DNA of 64,000 nucleotides, taken from Vescimonas coprocola. Its GTDB lineage: Bacteria; Bacillota; Clostridia; Oscillospirales; Oscillospiraceae. Each line of letters opens with the position of its first letter. Position 1 is the stretch's first letter. Positions 1-12,914 of the stretch are shown here, one piece after another. Both the position numbers and the translations under genes were made by a program. Under the pieces are notes generated by a model. The model saw nothing but the letters and a program-made list of their open reading frames with translations, was not told the DNA's origin and ran no database searches. The DNA lies in assembly GCF_018408575.1 (NCBI RefSeq), contig NZ_AP023418.1:1144415-1208414 (forward strand). Reading direction: 5' to 3'.

Positions 1-287
1 TGGCCATCCGAGTGGACAAGGAGCGCTCGGAGCAGCGAGAGGCGTTCACCGACAACGTCATCATGTATGAGGTGCTGTCGGAGTTGAAGGACATGGCCGG
101 CCGGGGCAGTGTAAGGTGTGCCTGCGGAAGCAAGGACTACGGCATCCGCATCCACCGGGATGCCGTGGATCTGACCTGCCGGGCCTGCGGCGGGAAGCTG
201 CGGCTCCCGGCGGCCACGGATGAGGATCTGGACCAGCTTTGCTGTCGTATGACGCTGGAGATCCCCGGACGAAAGGACGGCGTATGA
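1..287 (+). CDS. C-terminal part of a zinc-ribbon-like hypothetical protein (5' truncated)
   Basis: The reading frame is already open at the window edge (first full codon at 3), so only about 95 C-terminal residues are visible; a GTG at 12 is not needed as a start. The visible part has a charged helix, then a CxC pair and a CxxC pair about 20 residues apart (CACG ... CRACGG), which looks like a small zinc ribbon. Its stop overlaps the start of the next gene (ATGA at 284-287), so the two are translationally coupled. I do not recognise the family; the pairing with a metal exporter suggests a shared transcript but not a known shared function. Confidence 0.6.
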   Translation, partial: AIRVDKERSEQREAFTDNVIMYEVLSELKDMAGRGSVRCACGSKDYGIRIHRDAVDLTCRACGGKLRLPAATDEDLDQLCCRMTLEIPGRKDGV

Positions 288-1453
288 TCGAATTACTGTC
301 TCATTGGTTGATCCGGAACCGGGAAAATACCGGAGATCCGGCGGTACGGCTGGCCTACGGCCGCCTGTGCGGGCTGGTAGGTATCGGTCTGAACCTGCTG
401 CTGTTCGGCGGAAAGCTGTTCGCCGGGACTGTCAGCGGCTCGGTGGCCGTGACGGCGGATGCCTTCAACAACCTGTCGGATGCAGGCTCGTCGGTGGTGA
501 CGCTGCTGGGCTTTCAGCTGGCGGGGAAGAAGCCGGACCCCCAGCACCCCTTCGGTCACGGGCGCATCGAGTACATATCGGGTCTTGTAGTGTCGGGACT
601 GATCCTGCTGATGGGTGTGGAGCTGGGGAAGTCCTCCGTGGAGAAGATCCTGCACCCGGAGGCGGTGGACTTCAGTCTGCTGGCGGTGGGGATTCTGGTG
701 GCATCCATCGCCGTGAAGCTGTATATGTACCTGTATAACCGCCGTATCGGCAGGCGGATATCTTCCGCCGCCATGGAGGCCACGGCCACCGACAGCCTGT
801 CCGATGCCATCGCCACCACGGCGGTGCTGGCGGCTATGCTGGTGGGACGGTTCACCAGCTTGATGATCGACGGTTGGGTGGGCCTTGTGGTGGCGTGCTT
901 CATCCTCTTTTCCGGGTATCAGGCGGCTAAGGAGACGCTGGGACCGCTGCTGGGCCAGCCGCCGGAGCAGGAGCTGGTGGAGAGGATCCGGCAGATGGTT
1001 CTGTCCCACCCGCCTATCTGCGGCATCCACGATCTGGTGGTCCACGACTATGGCCCCGGTCGGATGATGGTGTCCCTCCATGCGGAGGTGCCGGCTCACG
1101 GAGATATTCTGGAGCTGCATGACGTCATTGACACCGCCGAAATGGAGCTCAAGCGCACCCTGCACTGCAACGCCGTGATCCACATGGACCCCATCATCAC
1201 CGATGATGCACAGATCGTGCAGCTGCGCCGACGGGTGGCGAAGCTGGTGCGGCAGGTGGACAGCGGCATGACCATCCACGATTTCCGGGTGGTGCCGGGA
1301 CCCAGCCACACCAATCTCATTTTTGATGCGGTGCTGCCCTTCGGGGAGCATATCACGGAGGCGGAGGCCGCCCGGCAGATCAGGGAGCGGGTGCGGCAGA
1401 TGGATGGGGGAGAGTACTACGCCGTGGTGACGGTGGAGAATCCCTATGTGTAA
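284..1453 (+). CDS. Cation diffusion facilitator exporter, MntE-like
   Basis: A 389-residue CDF family protein: about six membrane segments in the first 215 residues and a cytoplasmic ferredoxin-like domain after that. It exchanges a divalent metal for protons across the membrane. The start is the ATG overlapping the upstream stop. Transport-site residues are visible as N62xxxD66 in TM2 (NNLSD) and D170xxxD174 in TM5 (DSLSD). An ND-DD site is the arrangement described for manganese exporters such as pneumococcal MntE, whereas zinc exporters of the CzcD/YiiP type usually carry HD-HD or DD-HD. Manganese is therefore my inferred substrate. The C-terminal domain is longer than in the shortest family members and looks complete. 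Confidence 0.88.
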   Translation: MIELLSHWLIRNRENTGDPAVRLAYGRLCGLVGIGLNLLLFGGKLFAGTVSGSVAVTADAFNNLSDAGSSVVTLLGFQLAGKKPDPQHPFGHGRIEYISGLVVSGLILLMGVELGKSSVEKILHPEAVDFSLLAVGILVASIAVKLYMYLYNRRIGRRISSAAMEATATDSLSDAIATTAVLAAMLVGRFTSLMIDGWVGLVVACFILFSGYQAAKETLGPLLGQPPEQELVERIRQMVLSHPPICGIHDLVVHDYGPGRMMVSLHAEVPAHGDILELHDVIDTAEMELKRTLHCNAVIHMDPIITDDAQIVQLRRRVAKLVRQVDSGMTIHDFRVVPGPSHTNLIFDAVLPFGEHITEAEAARQIRERVRQMDGGEYYAVVTVENPYV

Positions 1454-1488
1454 GAAAAAGCCAGCACCATGACGGTGCCGGCAGGGCG

Positions 1489-1821
1489 TTATTCCCAAGT
1501 CTGCCACACGTCGGGGCAGTAGCCCACGGTGGCCTGCTTGCCGTTGCGGACGATAGGCACCCGGAAAAGCTGGTATTCCAGCAGCTTCTCCTCGGCGGCC
1601 TGGGGCAGCAGATAGTCGATGCCCAGTTCCCGATAGTCGATACAGTCCCGGTCCACCAGTGCATCGCAGCCTACGGCGGCCCGAACGCTGCGGTACTCTC
1701 CGGCGGAGAGGCCCTTGGTGGCCAGATCGATGTACTGGTACTTGATACGGCGCTCCTTGAACCAGCGCTCGGCCTTTTTGGTGTCGAAGGACTTCCGCAG
1801 CCCGAAGATCTGAATGTTCAT
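1489..1821 (-). CDS. ArsC/Spx-family protein lacking the catalytic cysteine
   Basis: A 110-residue thioredoxin-fold protein of the ArsC/YffB family. The start is set by a good ribosome site (AGGAGG, 8 nt upstream of the ATG at 1821); an upstream extension in frame has no support. The family signature at the C-terminus is present (RVPIVRNGKQATVGY). At the N-terminus, where relatives have a Cys after the first strand (xxNCDT or CxxC), this protein reads GLRKSFDTKKA, so the redox cysteine is replaced. It is unlikely to be an arsenate reductase; a redox-independent binding or regulatory role like some Spx-type proteins is possible. It is divergent from the sirtuin gene with only 38 bp between. 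Confidence 0.8.
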   Translation of the reverse strand: MNIQIFGLRKSFDTKKAERWFKERRIKYQYIDLATKGLSAGEYRSVRAAVGCDALVDRDCIDYRELGIDYLLPQAAEEKLLEYQLFRVPIVRNGKQATVGYCPDVWQTWE

Positions 1822-1859
1822 AAGAAACCTCCTGTAAAGTTGAAAGGTAGGGATATACA

Positions 1860-2576
1860 ATGGAGCCTGCTGTGATGCAGCTGAAGGAAATGGTAGCTTC
1901 ATCGGATAACATCGTATTTTTCGGTGGGGCAGGGGTATCCACGGAGTCCGGTATCCCGGACTTCCGCAGTGTGGACGGCCTGTACCACCAGAAGTTCCGG
2001 TATCCGCCGGAGACCATACTGAGCCATACATTTTATGAGCGCCACAAGGAGGAGTTTTTTGATTTCTATCGGCAGAAGCTCATTGCTCCGGAGGCCCGGC
2101 CCAATGCCGCCCATGTGAAGCTGGCCCAATGGGAACAGGATGGGAAGCTGAAGGCTGTCATCACCCAGAACATCGACGGGCTGCACCAGATGGCCGGGAG
2201 CCATGAGGTGCTGGAGCTCCACGGCAGCGTCCTGCGGAACTACTGCGAACGATGCGGGAAATTCTACGGCGTGGACGCAATCCTCCACAGCACCGGCGCC
2301 CCCAAGTGCAGCTGCGGCGGCGACATCAAGCCAGATGTGGTGCTGTATGAGGAGAGTCTGGATATGCAGATGATGGAGCAGGCGCTGGAGTATATCAGCC
2401 GGGCGGATATGCTCATCATCGGCGGCACGTCTCTGGTGGTGTATCCGGCGGCAGGACTGGTGCAGTACTACCGGGGCCACAAGCTGGTGGTCATCAACAA
2501 GGGAGAGGTGGGCGCCGGCGTCCGGGCCGATCTCACCATCCGTGCGCCTATTGGTGAGGTGCTGAGTCAGCTGTAA
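1860..2576 (+). CDS. NAD-dependent protein deacylase, SIR2 family
   Basis: A 238-residue bacterial sirtuin, the usual length for the CobB/SrtN group. It removes acyl groups from lysines using NAD+. Visible motifs: NAD-binding GAGVSTESGIPDFR (residues 23-36), TQNIDGLH (102-109), the catalytic His in LHGS (H121), and a four-cysteine zinc site (C129, C132, C150, C152; the second pair is CxC). The late GGTSL and C-terminal NKGE segments are also typical. It starts 38 bp from the divergent ArsC-like gene with a modest ribosome site. Function in this cell (targets) cannot be read from the sequence. Confidence 0.93.
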   Translation: MEPAVMQLKEMVASSDNIVFFGGAGVSTESGIPDFRSVDGLYHQKFRYPPETILSHTFYERHKEEFFDFYRQKLIAPEARPNAAHVKLAQWEQDGKLKAVITQNIDGLHQMAGSHEVLELHGSVLRNYCERCGKFYGVDAILHSTGAPKCSCGGDIKPDVVLYEESLDMQMMEQALEYISRADMLIIGGTSLVVYPAAGLVQYYRGHKLVVINKGEVGAGVRADLTIRAPIGEVLSQL

Positions 2577-2578
2577 CA

Positions 2579-2640
2579 GCGACGGCGCAGGCGGCATGGT
2601 GAAGGGGGTTGCAGCTATAATATCATGCTGCCTGCGTCGC
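2579..2640. repeat. Imperfect inverted repeat after the sirtuin gene
   Basis: Arms 2579-2598 and 2624-2640 are nearly complementary (left has a small bulge), separated by 25 bases containing TATAAT. It may be the sirtuin transcription end, but there is no T-run after the right arm, so a simple rho-independent terminator is not supported. Confidence 0.45.
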
Positions 2641-2668
2641 GACAAAGGAAAAATAAAGAAGTTGGTGA

Positions 2669-3032
<364 letters not shown>

Positions 3033-3098
3033 ATTGAAACCGTATCAGCGGTAACAAACAGTAGTATATGCACTTTTACGCAATTTGTCAAGAAGAAA

Positions 3099-3173
3099 TG
3101 GTGACCCGTACCGGATTCGAACCGATGTTAAAGGCGTGAGAGGCCTCTGTCTTAACCACTTGACCAACGGGCC
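3099..3173 (-). tRNA. tRNA-Glu (anticodon CTC)
   Basis: Minus-strand cloverleaf with acceptor GGCCCGT/ACGGGTC, T-arm GGTTCGAATCC and encoded CCA. The anticodon loop reads CTCTCAC, giving CTC, the isoacceptor for GAG. Located between tRNA-Lys and 5S. Confidence 0.93.
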
Positions 3174-3217
3174 ATTTTCTTTTATAGTATCACACAAGTA
3201 TCCTTGTGAAATAACCG

Positions 3218-3293
3218 TGGTACACCATCAGGGACTCGAACCCTGGACACCCTGATTAAGAGTCAGGTGCTCTACCAGCTGAGCTAATGGTGC
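3218..3293 (-). tRNA. tRNA-Lys (anticodon CTT)
   Basis: Minus-strand cloverleaf with acceptor GCACCAT/ATGGTGT, D-arm AGCTCAGCTGGTAGAGC, T-loop TTCGAGT and encoded CCA. The anticodon loop reads CTCTTAA, giving CTT, which decodes AAG. It follows 23S directly. Confidence 0.94.
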
Positions 3294-3359
3294 ATATCAC
3301 TCAGATGTCTTTCGCTTACACCTTCAAAACCGAACAAAGAAGAGGATGGAAGGAAGGCC

Positions 3360-6265
<2,906 letters not shown>

Positions 6266-6492
6266 CACAGATCTAGCAAAATTGTAATTGTTACCCTCTT
6301 CTTTCACAGAAGTGTTCCACAATTAAAATTCACAACTTTTCTTTCAAGTTTCCTTGAAAGACCTCTCTGTTGCCTTGCTTTCATCACTTTCTTCTTTGTT
6401 CAGTTTTCAAGATGCAAGCTCCAGCCTCTTTTGAAGCCAGATCTTAAGATCCAATCCCTTGGGTCTTAAGATCCATCCGCAAAATGGAACTC

Positions 6493-6569
6493 TGGTGGGC
6501 CCGAGTGGGCTCGAACCACCGACCTTACGATTATCAGTCGTACGCTCTAGCCAGCTGAGCTACGGGCCC
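6493..6569 (-). tRNA. tRNA-Ile (anticodon GAT)
   Basis: Minus-strand cloverleaf with acceptor GGGCCCG/CGGGCCC, anticodon loop CTGATAA and encoded CCA. The standard spacer tRNA of bacterial rRNA operons; here it is the second of the pair, after tRNA-Ala in transcription order. Confidence 0.96.
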
Positions 6570-6586
6570 ATGCGAAGGTATTCTCT

Positions 6587-6662
6587 TGGTGGAGATAGTC
6601 GGGATCGAACCGGCGACCTCCTGCTTGCAAGGCAGGCGCTCTCCCAGCTGAGCTATATCCCC
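6587..6662 (-). tRNA. tRNA-Ala (anticodon TGC)
   Basis: Minus-strand cloverleaf with acceptor GGGGATA/TATCTCC, anticodon loop CTTGCAA and encoded CCA. It is the first spacer tRNA after 16S, so the order is Ala then Ile, the reverse of the E. coli order. Confidence 0.96.
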
Positions 6663-6784
6663 GTGCTATCTGTCGTTCCGCCTGCCGGCGTATACCCTCT
6701 AAATTAAACAATGAACAAACTCAGTCCCATTCGGCTGACCAGGATGTTACAGCCAAGCCCGTAGGCTCGCTGAGGTCTCCTTAG

Positions 6785-8315
<1,531 letters not shown>

Positions 8316-8527
8316 TCGTATCAACACAGCGTCTCCGCTGAGCTAATCTCGTTACAGAGCTATTTGTCATAGCTTCAAAAACTTTTTTATACTTAGCTTC
8401 GCAGGTAATTGACTTAACCCTGCTCCACCAAGTTTCGTCGCACATTTTCATGTGCTCCCGTCTGGTGCTTTTGTTCGTTCATTGTTTAATTTACAAGATA
8501 CACGCCCGCTTCTGCGGAACATTCATT
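8316..8527 (-). other. rRNA operon leader
   Basis: About 210 nt between the first promoter and 16S on the minus strand. It holds a boxA-like element near 8362-8374 (AGCTATGACAAAT on the minus strand), which may recruit antitermination factors. No gene is visible. Confidence 0.5.
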
Positions 8528-8556
8528 ATTTTACCACAAACGCTTTGCATTGTCAA
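8528..8556 (-). promoter_or_regulatory. rRNA promoter P1 (proximal)
   Basis: Minus strand TTGACA (8551-8556), 17-bp spacer ending TGTGG, TAAAAT (8528-8533). Preceded by AAAAAAGTTC, an UP-like A-tract. Confidence 0.85.
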
Positions 8557-8627
8557 GAACTTTTTTCAAGGTTTTTAACTTTTTATCGAAAGCCTTTATG
8601 GTTGCCGCCCTTGCGGACAGCTTATTT

Positions 8628-8656
8628 AGGATACCACTCACGAGGACGTTTGTCAA
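8628..8656 (-). promoter_or_regulatory. rRNA promoter P2
   Basis: Minus strand TTGACA (8651-8656), 17-bp spacer ending AGTGG, TATCCT (8628-8633), with the same AAAAAAGTTC tract upstream as P1. Confidence 0.8.
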
Positions 8657-8730
8657 GAACTTTTTTCGGCTCTTTTCGAACTTTTTCGCTTCGGTCCCCC
8701 GCCGCTCACCTCCCGGCGAACAGCTTGTTT

Positions 8731-8759
8731 ACTTTACCACACTCCCCTCTCCTTGTCAA
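8731..8759 (-). promoter_or_regulatory. rRNA promoter P3 (distal)
   Basis: Minus strand TTGACA (8754-8759), 17-bp spacer ending TGTGG, TAAAGT (8731-8736), preceded by an A-rich tract. The three promoters lie about 100 bp apart. Confidence 0.8.
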
Positions 8760-8846
8760 CGACTTTTTTCCTTATTTTCAACTTTTTTCAACGCTTTGTA
8801 ATCCCTGTCAAAATCTGGGCTTATAGGTTGTGCGTTTTTCACAGGC

Positions 8847-8876
8847 TTTACAAGCCTTCCCCCTCCATGCTATACT
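8847..8876 (+). promoter_or_regulatory. Promoter of the YjjG-like gene
   Basis: TTTACA (8847-8852), 18-bp spacer, TATACT (8871-8876), about 35 bp before the start codon. Confidence 0.6.
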
Positions 8877-8910
8877 ATTTATAATATGTTAGACTGGAGC
8901 GTACCCTTTT

Positions 8911-9594
8911 ATGCCGCACTATTCTTACCTGCTTTTCGATGCCGACAATACTCTCTTCGATTTCGATGCCGCCAACCGCAATGCCTTCCACGCCGTCTGC
9001 CGGCAGTGCGATATCCCCGACACCGATGAGACCTTTGCCCTCTATGAGCGCTGCAACAACGCCATGTGGGCCGCTTTTGACCGGGGCGAGTGTACCAAGG
9101 ATTTTCTGGTGGTAGAACGCTTTCGCCGTTTCCTGGAGGCCATGGCGCTGGATCGTGACCCCGCCCTCTGCAACCGCATCCACCTGAAGGCTCTGGGGGA
9201 AAGTACGCTTCTTCGCCCCCATGCCGAGGAGGTCTGCCGCACCCTGTCCCGGACCCACCGCCTCTATATCGTCACCAACGCCGTGGCCTCTGTCCAGCGC
9301 AGCCGCCTGCACCGCAGCGCCGTGGCTCCCTATATTACCGACGCCTTCATCTCCGAGGAGGCCGGGGCCAGCAAGCCCAGCCGAGCCTACTTCGACTATG
9401 TTTTCGCCCACATCCCCGGCATCACACGGGAGAACTGCCTGCTCATCGGGGATTCCCCCTCCAGCGATATCCGGGGCGCCAACAACGCCGGCATCCCCTG
9501 CTGCTGGTACGACCCCCACGGCACCGCCCTGCCGGAAGGCCTCCGCATCGACTACCGCATCACCGACCTGCGCCAGCTCTACGATATCGTCTGA
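8911..9594 (+). CDS. YjjG-family HAD pyrimidine nucleotidase
   Basis: A 227-residue HAD hydrolase of subfamily IA. The nucleophile and acid are D10 and D12 in LLFDADNTLFDF; motif II is IVTN; motif III Lys is in ASKPS; motif IV is GDSPSSDIRGANNAG. The DADNTLFDF start and the GDS..SDI.GA.NAGI block are typical of YjjG, which dephosphorylates non-canonical or excess dUMP/TMP-type nucleotides and so acts in nucleotide-pool cleaning. It sits alone between the rRNA promoters and a bidirectional terminator. Substrate assignment within the HAD superfamily is inferred from similarity of these motifs. Confidence 0.85.
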   Translation: MPHYSYLLFDADNTLFDFDAANRNAFHAVCRQCDIPDTDETFALYERCNNAMWAAFDRGECTKDFLVVERFRRFLEAMALDRDPALCNRIHLKALGESTLLRPHAEEVCRTLSRTHRLYIVTNAVASVQRSRLHRSAVAPYITDAFISEEAGASKPSRAYFDYVFAHIPGITRENCLLIGDSPSSDIRGANNAGIPCCWYDPHGTALPEGLRIDYRITDLRQLYDIV

Positions 9595-9603
9595 CTCTCA
9601 CGC

Positions 9604-9636
9604 AGAAAGCCCGGAAGCATCGCTTCCGGGCTTTCT
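9604..9636. terminator. Bidirectional terminator
   Basis: Perfect 15-bp stem (9604-9618 with 9622-9636) flanked by A- and T-rich ends, between convergent genes. Confidence 0.9.
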
Positions 9637-9637
9637 C

Positions 9638-9847
9638 TTATAATTGGAAATCCTCCTGCCGCAGCTCCTCCGTCTCCAGCTTCGCCGGACGGGGCGGCAC
9701 CCGCTTCAGGGGATCGTAGCGGAACGCACCGCAGTGGGACTCCGCCGGCACGATGCCCTTCTTGGCGCAGATGACCTCATGGTCATTGGCACGCCCGCCT
9801 CTGGCGCAGTAGCTGCACCGGGGCTCGATCTTCTTACGAAACAGCAT
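9638..9847 (-). CDS. Small conserved cysteine protein of Clostridia
   Basis: A 69-residue protein starting MLFRKKIEPRCSYCARG with a CxxC and two later cysteines (ICAKKG, SHCGAFRYDP). The pattern RKKIE.SCSYCARG ... C.KKG.V....KC..FRYDP.KR is one I know from many Clostridia as a small uncharacterised family. The four cysteines suggest a metal or Fe-S site. It starts 18 bp after the ClpE-type gene ends, and its ribosome site (GGAGGGGG) lies in that gap, so it is the last gene of the long minus-strand operon. Confidence 0.8.
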   Translation of the reverse strand: MLFRKKIEPRCSYCARGGRANDHEVICAKKGIVPAESHCGAFRYDPLKRVPPRPAKLETEELRQEDFQL

Positions 9848-9865
9848 GGTACGCCCCCTCCTTCA

Positions 9866-12205
9866 TTACAGTGTGTAGAGCTTTACAGCCCCATCCTCTG
9901 CGGTTGCCTTGATCTGCGTGATGGGCGTCTCATAACTCTCGATGATACGGGCCGCCATGGGGTCCTCCACATCCTTCTGGATGCACCGCCGCAGGTTCCG
10001 TGCGCCATAGGCCGCCGAATAGGATTTCTTCACCAGATAGTCCACCAGCGCATCGTCGTAGGTGAAGTGATAGCCCTTCTCCTCCAGCGCCGCCTTCAGC
10101 TCCTCCAGCATGATCCCGGCGATACCCCGGAAGTTCTCCTCCGTCAGCTGGTGGAAATATACGATCTCGTCCACACGGTTGATAAACTCCGGCCGCAGGA
10201 ACTCCTGCAGGGCCTTCATCACCCGTTCCTTGTCCTGATCGTCTGCGCTGCGGCCGAAGCCCACAGCGCCCGCCGCCTTGCCGGACCCGGCATTGGAGGT
10301 CATAACAATGACGGTGTTCTCGAAGTTCACCTTCCGCCCGTGGGCATCCGTGACCTCGCCGTCATCCAGAATTTGCAGCAGGATGTTCAGCACATCCGGA
10401 TGGGCCTTTTCGATCTCATCGAACAGCACCACGGAGTAGGGCTTGCGCCGGATCTTCTCCGTCAGCTGCCCCGCCTCGTCATAGCCCACATAGCCCGGAG
10501 GCGAACCAACCAGCCGAGACACGGAGTGCTTCTCCATAAACTCCGACATATCCAGCCGGATCAGAGAATCCGGCGAGTTGAACAGATCGTCTGCCAGCTG
10601 CTTCACCAGCTCCGTCTTGCCCACGCCGGTGCTGCCCACGAAAATGAAGCTCACCGGCTTGTGCTTGGGGGAGATGCCTACCCGGCTGCGCCGAATGGCC
10701 GCCGACACCGCATCCACAGCCTCGTCCTGCCCCACGATATGCTGCTTCAGCCGCACATCCAGCTCCGCCAGACGCTTGAACTCTTCTTCCTTGATCTTGC
10801 TGGCGGGGATCTTGGTCCACATCTCGATGACCCGTGCGATGTTCTCCATGGTCACCTGCGGCACACCCTTCTTCTCCAGCTCTGTCAACTCCTCCTGCAG
10901 GCGCATCTCCTGACTCCGCAGCTCTGCAATGCGGGCATAGCGCTGATCCAGCTGCTCCTCCGTCAGCTCCTCCCCCTCCGGGGCCTCGGAAGACATGAGG
11001 GTCTCCCGCTCGAAGGTCACGTTCTCCAGATCCCGCTTCACCTCCATCCGGCGGTTGATGGTAGGATCCTTCAGATTCAGATCCGAGCAGGCCTCGTCGA
11101 TGAGGTCAATGGCCTTGTCCGGCAGGAACCGGTCGGTGATATACCGCTCCGACAGCAGCACCGCCTGCCGCAGCACGCCCTCCGGGATGGACACCCCGTG
11201 GTACGTCTCATAGTAGTGGGCGATACCCTTGAGGATCTTCAGCGTGTCCTCGATGCTGGGCTCCGCCACCGTCACCGGCTGGAAGCGCCGCTCCAGCGCC
11301 GTGTCCTTCTCGATATACTTGCGGTATTCGTTGAAGGTGGTGGCTCCGATGACCTGAATCTCCCCACGGGACAGGGCGGGCTTGAGGATGTTGGCGGCGT
11401 TCATGCTGCCCTCGGCGTCTCCGGCCCCCACGATGTTGTGTACCTCGTCGATGACCAGAATGACGTTGCCCAGCTTGCGGATCTCCTCGATGAGCCCCTT
11501 CATGCGGCTCTCGAACTGTCCACGGAACTGGGTACCGGCCACCAGAGCCGTCAGATCCAGCAGATAGACCTCCTTGTCCCGCAGCTTGAAGGGGACCTCC
11601 CCGGCGGCGATGCGCTGGGCCAGTCCCTCGGCAATGGCAGTCTTGCCCACGCCGGGTTCACCGATGAGGCAGGGATTGTTCTTCTGCCGGCGGTTCAGGA
11701 TCTGCACCACCCGCTGGATCTCCTCCTCCCGGCCGATAACGGCGTCCAGCTTGCCCTCTCTGGCCCGGCGGCTGAGGTTGATGCAGTAGTTATCCAGATA
11801 TTTGTGCTTCTTCTCGCCCTTGCGGGACTCCTTGCCGGTCTCCCGCTGTGGGGTCTCTCCCTTCTCTGCCGGGGGATTGTTGTTGCCGCCGAAGAGCCGG
11901 TTCAGGAAGGGGAAGGTGGCGGTCTTTCCGCTCTCCTCATCCTCGTCGCCGTCCTCATTGGCCTGCGCCACGTCCCCCAGCTCCTCGGCGCCGCCGAAGG
12001 CCTGCATCATCTCGCTGTTGAGATTCTCCAGATCGTCCGGGGTGATGCCCATACGCTTCATCATGTCCTCCACCTGCGGCAGACCCAGCTGGGCGGCACA
12101 CTTCAGGCAGAGACCCTCGTTGACAGGCTCTCCCTTTTCATTCATCCGTGAGATAAACACCACGGCTACGTTCTTCTTGCATTTGGAGCAAAGTGTAGGT
12201 TGCAT
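9866..12205 (-). CDS. ClpE-type ATP-dependent Clp protease ATPase subunit
   Basis: A 779-residue Hsp100 unfoldase that would feed substrates to ClpP. N-terminal zinc finger C6xxC9 ... C33xxC36 replaces the usual Clp N-domain, the hallmark of ClpE. Residues 40-135 are an acidic, low-complexity linker. First AAA+ module: GEPGVGKT Walker [10 protein letters not shown] Walker B; a UVR-like coiled middle region follows ([19 protein letters not shown]); second module: [21 protein letters not shown], then the C-terminal D2-small domain. It is cotranscribed downstream of cvpA (35-bp gap). No CtsR operator could be recognised upstream. Calling it ClpC would ignore the zinc finger and missing N-repeat. 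Confidence 0.92.
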   Translation of the reverse strand: MQPTLCSKCKKNVAVVFISRMNEKGEPVNEGLCLKCAAQLGLPQVEDMMKRMGITPDDLENLNSEMMQAFGGAEELGDVAQANEDGDEDEESGKTATFPFLNRLFGGNNNPPAEKGETPQRETGKESRKGEKKHKYLDNYCINLSRRAREGKLDAVIGREEEIQRVVQILNRRQKNNPCLIGEPGVGKTAIAEGLAQRIAAGEVPFKLRDKEVYLLDLTALVAGTQFRGQFESRMKGLIEEIRKLGNVILVIDEVHNIVGAGDAEGSMNAANILKPALSRGEIQVIGATTFNEYRKYIEKDTALERRFQPVTVAEPSIEDTLKILKGIAHYYETYHGVSIPEGVLRQAVLLSERYITDRFLPDKAIDLIDEACSDLNLKDPTINRRMEVKRDLENVTFERETLMSSEAPEGEELTEEQLDQRYARIAELRSQEMRLQEELTELEKKGVPQVTMENIARVIEMWTKIPASKIKEEEFKRLAELDVRLKQHIVGQDEAVDAVSAAIRRSRVGISPKHKPVSFIFVGSTGVGKTELVKQLADDLFNSPDSLIRLDMSEFMEKHSVSRLVGSPPGYVGYDEAGQLTEKIRRKPYSVVLFDEIEKAHPDVLNILLQILDDGEVTDAHGRKVNFENTVIVMTSNAGSGKAAGAVGFGRSADDQDKERVMKALQEFLRPEFINRVDEIVYFHQLTEENFRGIAGIMLEELKAALEEKGYHFTYDDALVDYLVKKSYSAAYGARNLRRCIQKDVEDPMAARIIESYETPITQIKATAEDGAVKLYTL

Positions 12206-12240
12206 AGTTCTCCTCCGTTACAGGGTTGATTTCACCGGCG

Positions 12241-12885
12241 TCACAGGGCTGCAATGAGACCGATGGGATTGTTTTCCGCAAAGAATTTCAATAGGATGCT
12301 GTCCCGGATCAGCTCCGGCGTCACCACCCAGTTAAATCGCTGCATGAGCCACACCGCCGCAAACAGCAGCAGCACCGCCCATATAAAGCCCAGCAGAGCG
12401 CCGCCCAGTGCATTCACCGTCCGCACCAGCGGCAGCTTCCCCGCCAGATCCAATGGCTTGAGCAGCAGCCATACCACCAGCAGAATGGCGATAAAGGCGG
12501 CGGCGTACACGATGCCGTAGGCGATGGAGTGGCTGACGCTCTCCGTCACAGCGGAAAACACCGACTCCCCGGTCTCCTTCACCCGCTGCGCCACATCCTC
12601 CAGAATTTTCTCCAGACTGTGGGCATCGAAGGCGAAGGCCGACAGCAGCTCTCCGGCATCCGCTCCGTCCTGACCGGACAGCTTCTGCTGGATGCTCTCC
12701 CGCAGCAGCGGCTCCAGCCACCGGCTCACCGGCGTCACGAAGCGGTTGGCGCACCATGAGGCGCCGAAAAACGCTGCTCCCACGCTGATCACGCCGGCAA
12801 GGCTCTTCATCAGGCCCCGCTTGGCACCCAGCCACACCAGCCCCACCAGTACGGCGGCCAGCACGGCGTCTATGGCCCATGTCAT
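12241..12885 (-). CDS. CvpA family membrane protein
   Basis: A 214-residue protein with about four hydrophobic segments. The start is the second of two close ATGs because AGGAGGA lies 8 nt before it. The family core, an N-terminal TM followed by the GAKRGLMKSLAGVIS turn, and a C-terminal TM pair ending GLIAAL, fits CvpA/colicin V production proteins. In Firmicutes these are membrane proteins of unclear function, some tied to envelope stress. Between the TM parts lies a soluble helical insert of about 60 residues. Gap of 29 bp to the upstream DUF5711 gene. Confidence 0.85.
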   Translation of the reverse strand: MTWAIDAVLAAVLVGLVWLGAKRGLMKSLAGVISVGAAFFGASWCANRFVTPVSRWLEPLLRESIQQKLSGQDGADAGELLSAFAFDAHSLEKILEDVAQRVKETGESVFSAVTESVSHSIAYGIVYAAAFIAILLVVWLLLKPLDLAGKLPLVRTVNALGGALLGFIWAVLLLFAAVWLMQRFNWVVTPELIRDSILLKFFAENNPIGLIAAL

Positions 12886-12914
12886 ACGCATTTCCTCCTA
12901 TTTGTCAGGCCGCC

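Noticed and set aside
9644-12151. Very long open frame on the plus strand opposite the Clp ATPase gene
   Set aside because: Its protein is His/Leu/Gln-rich without motifs, a typical third-position shadow of a GC-rich gene; the minus strand has complete AAA+ motifs.
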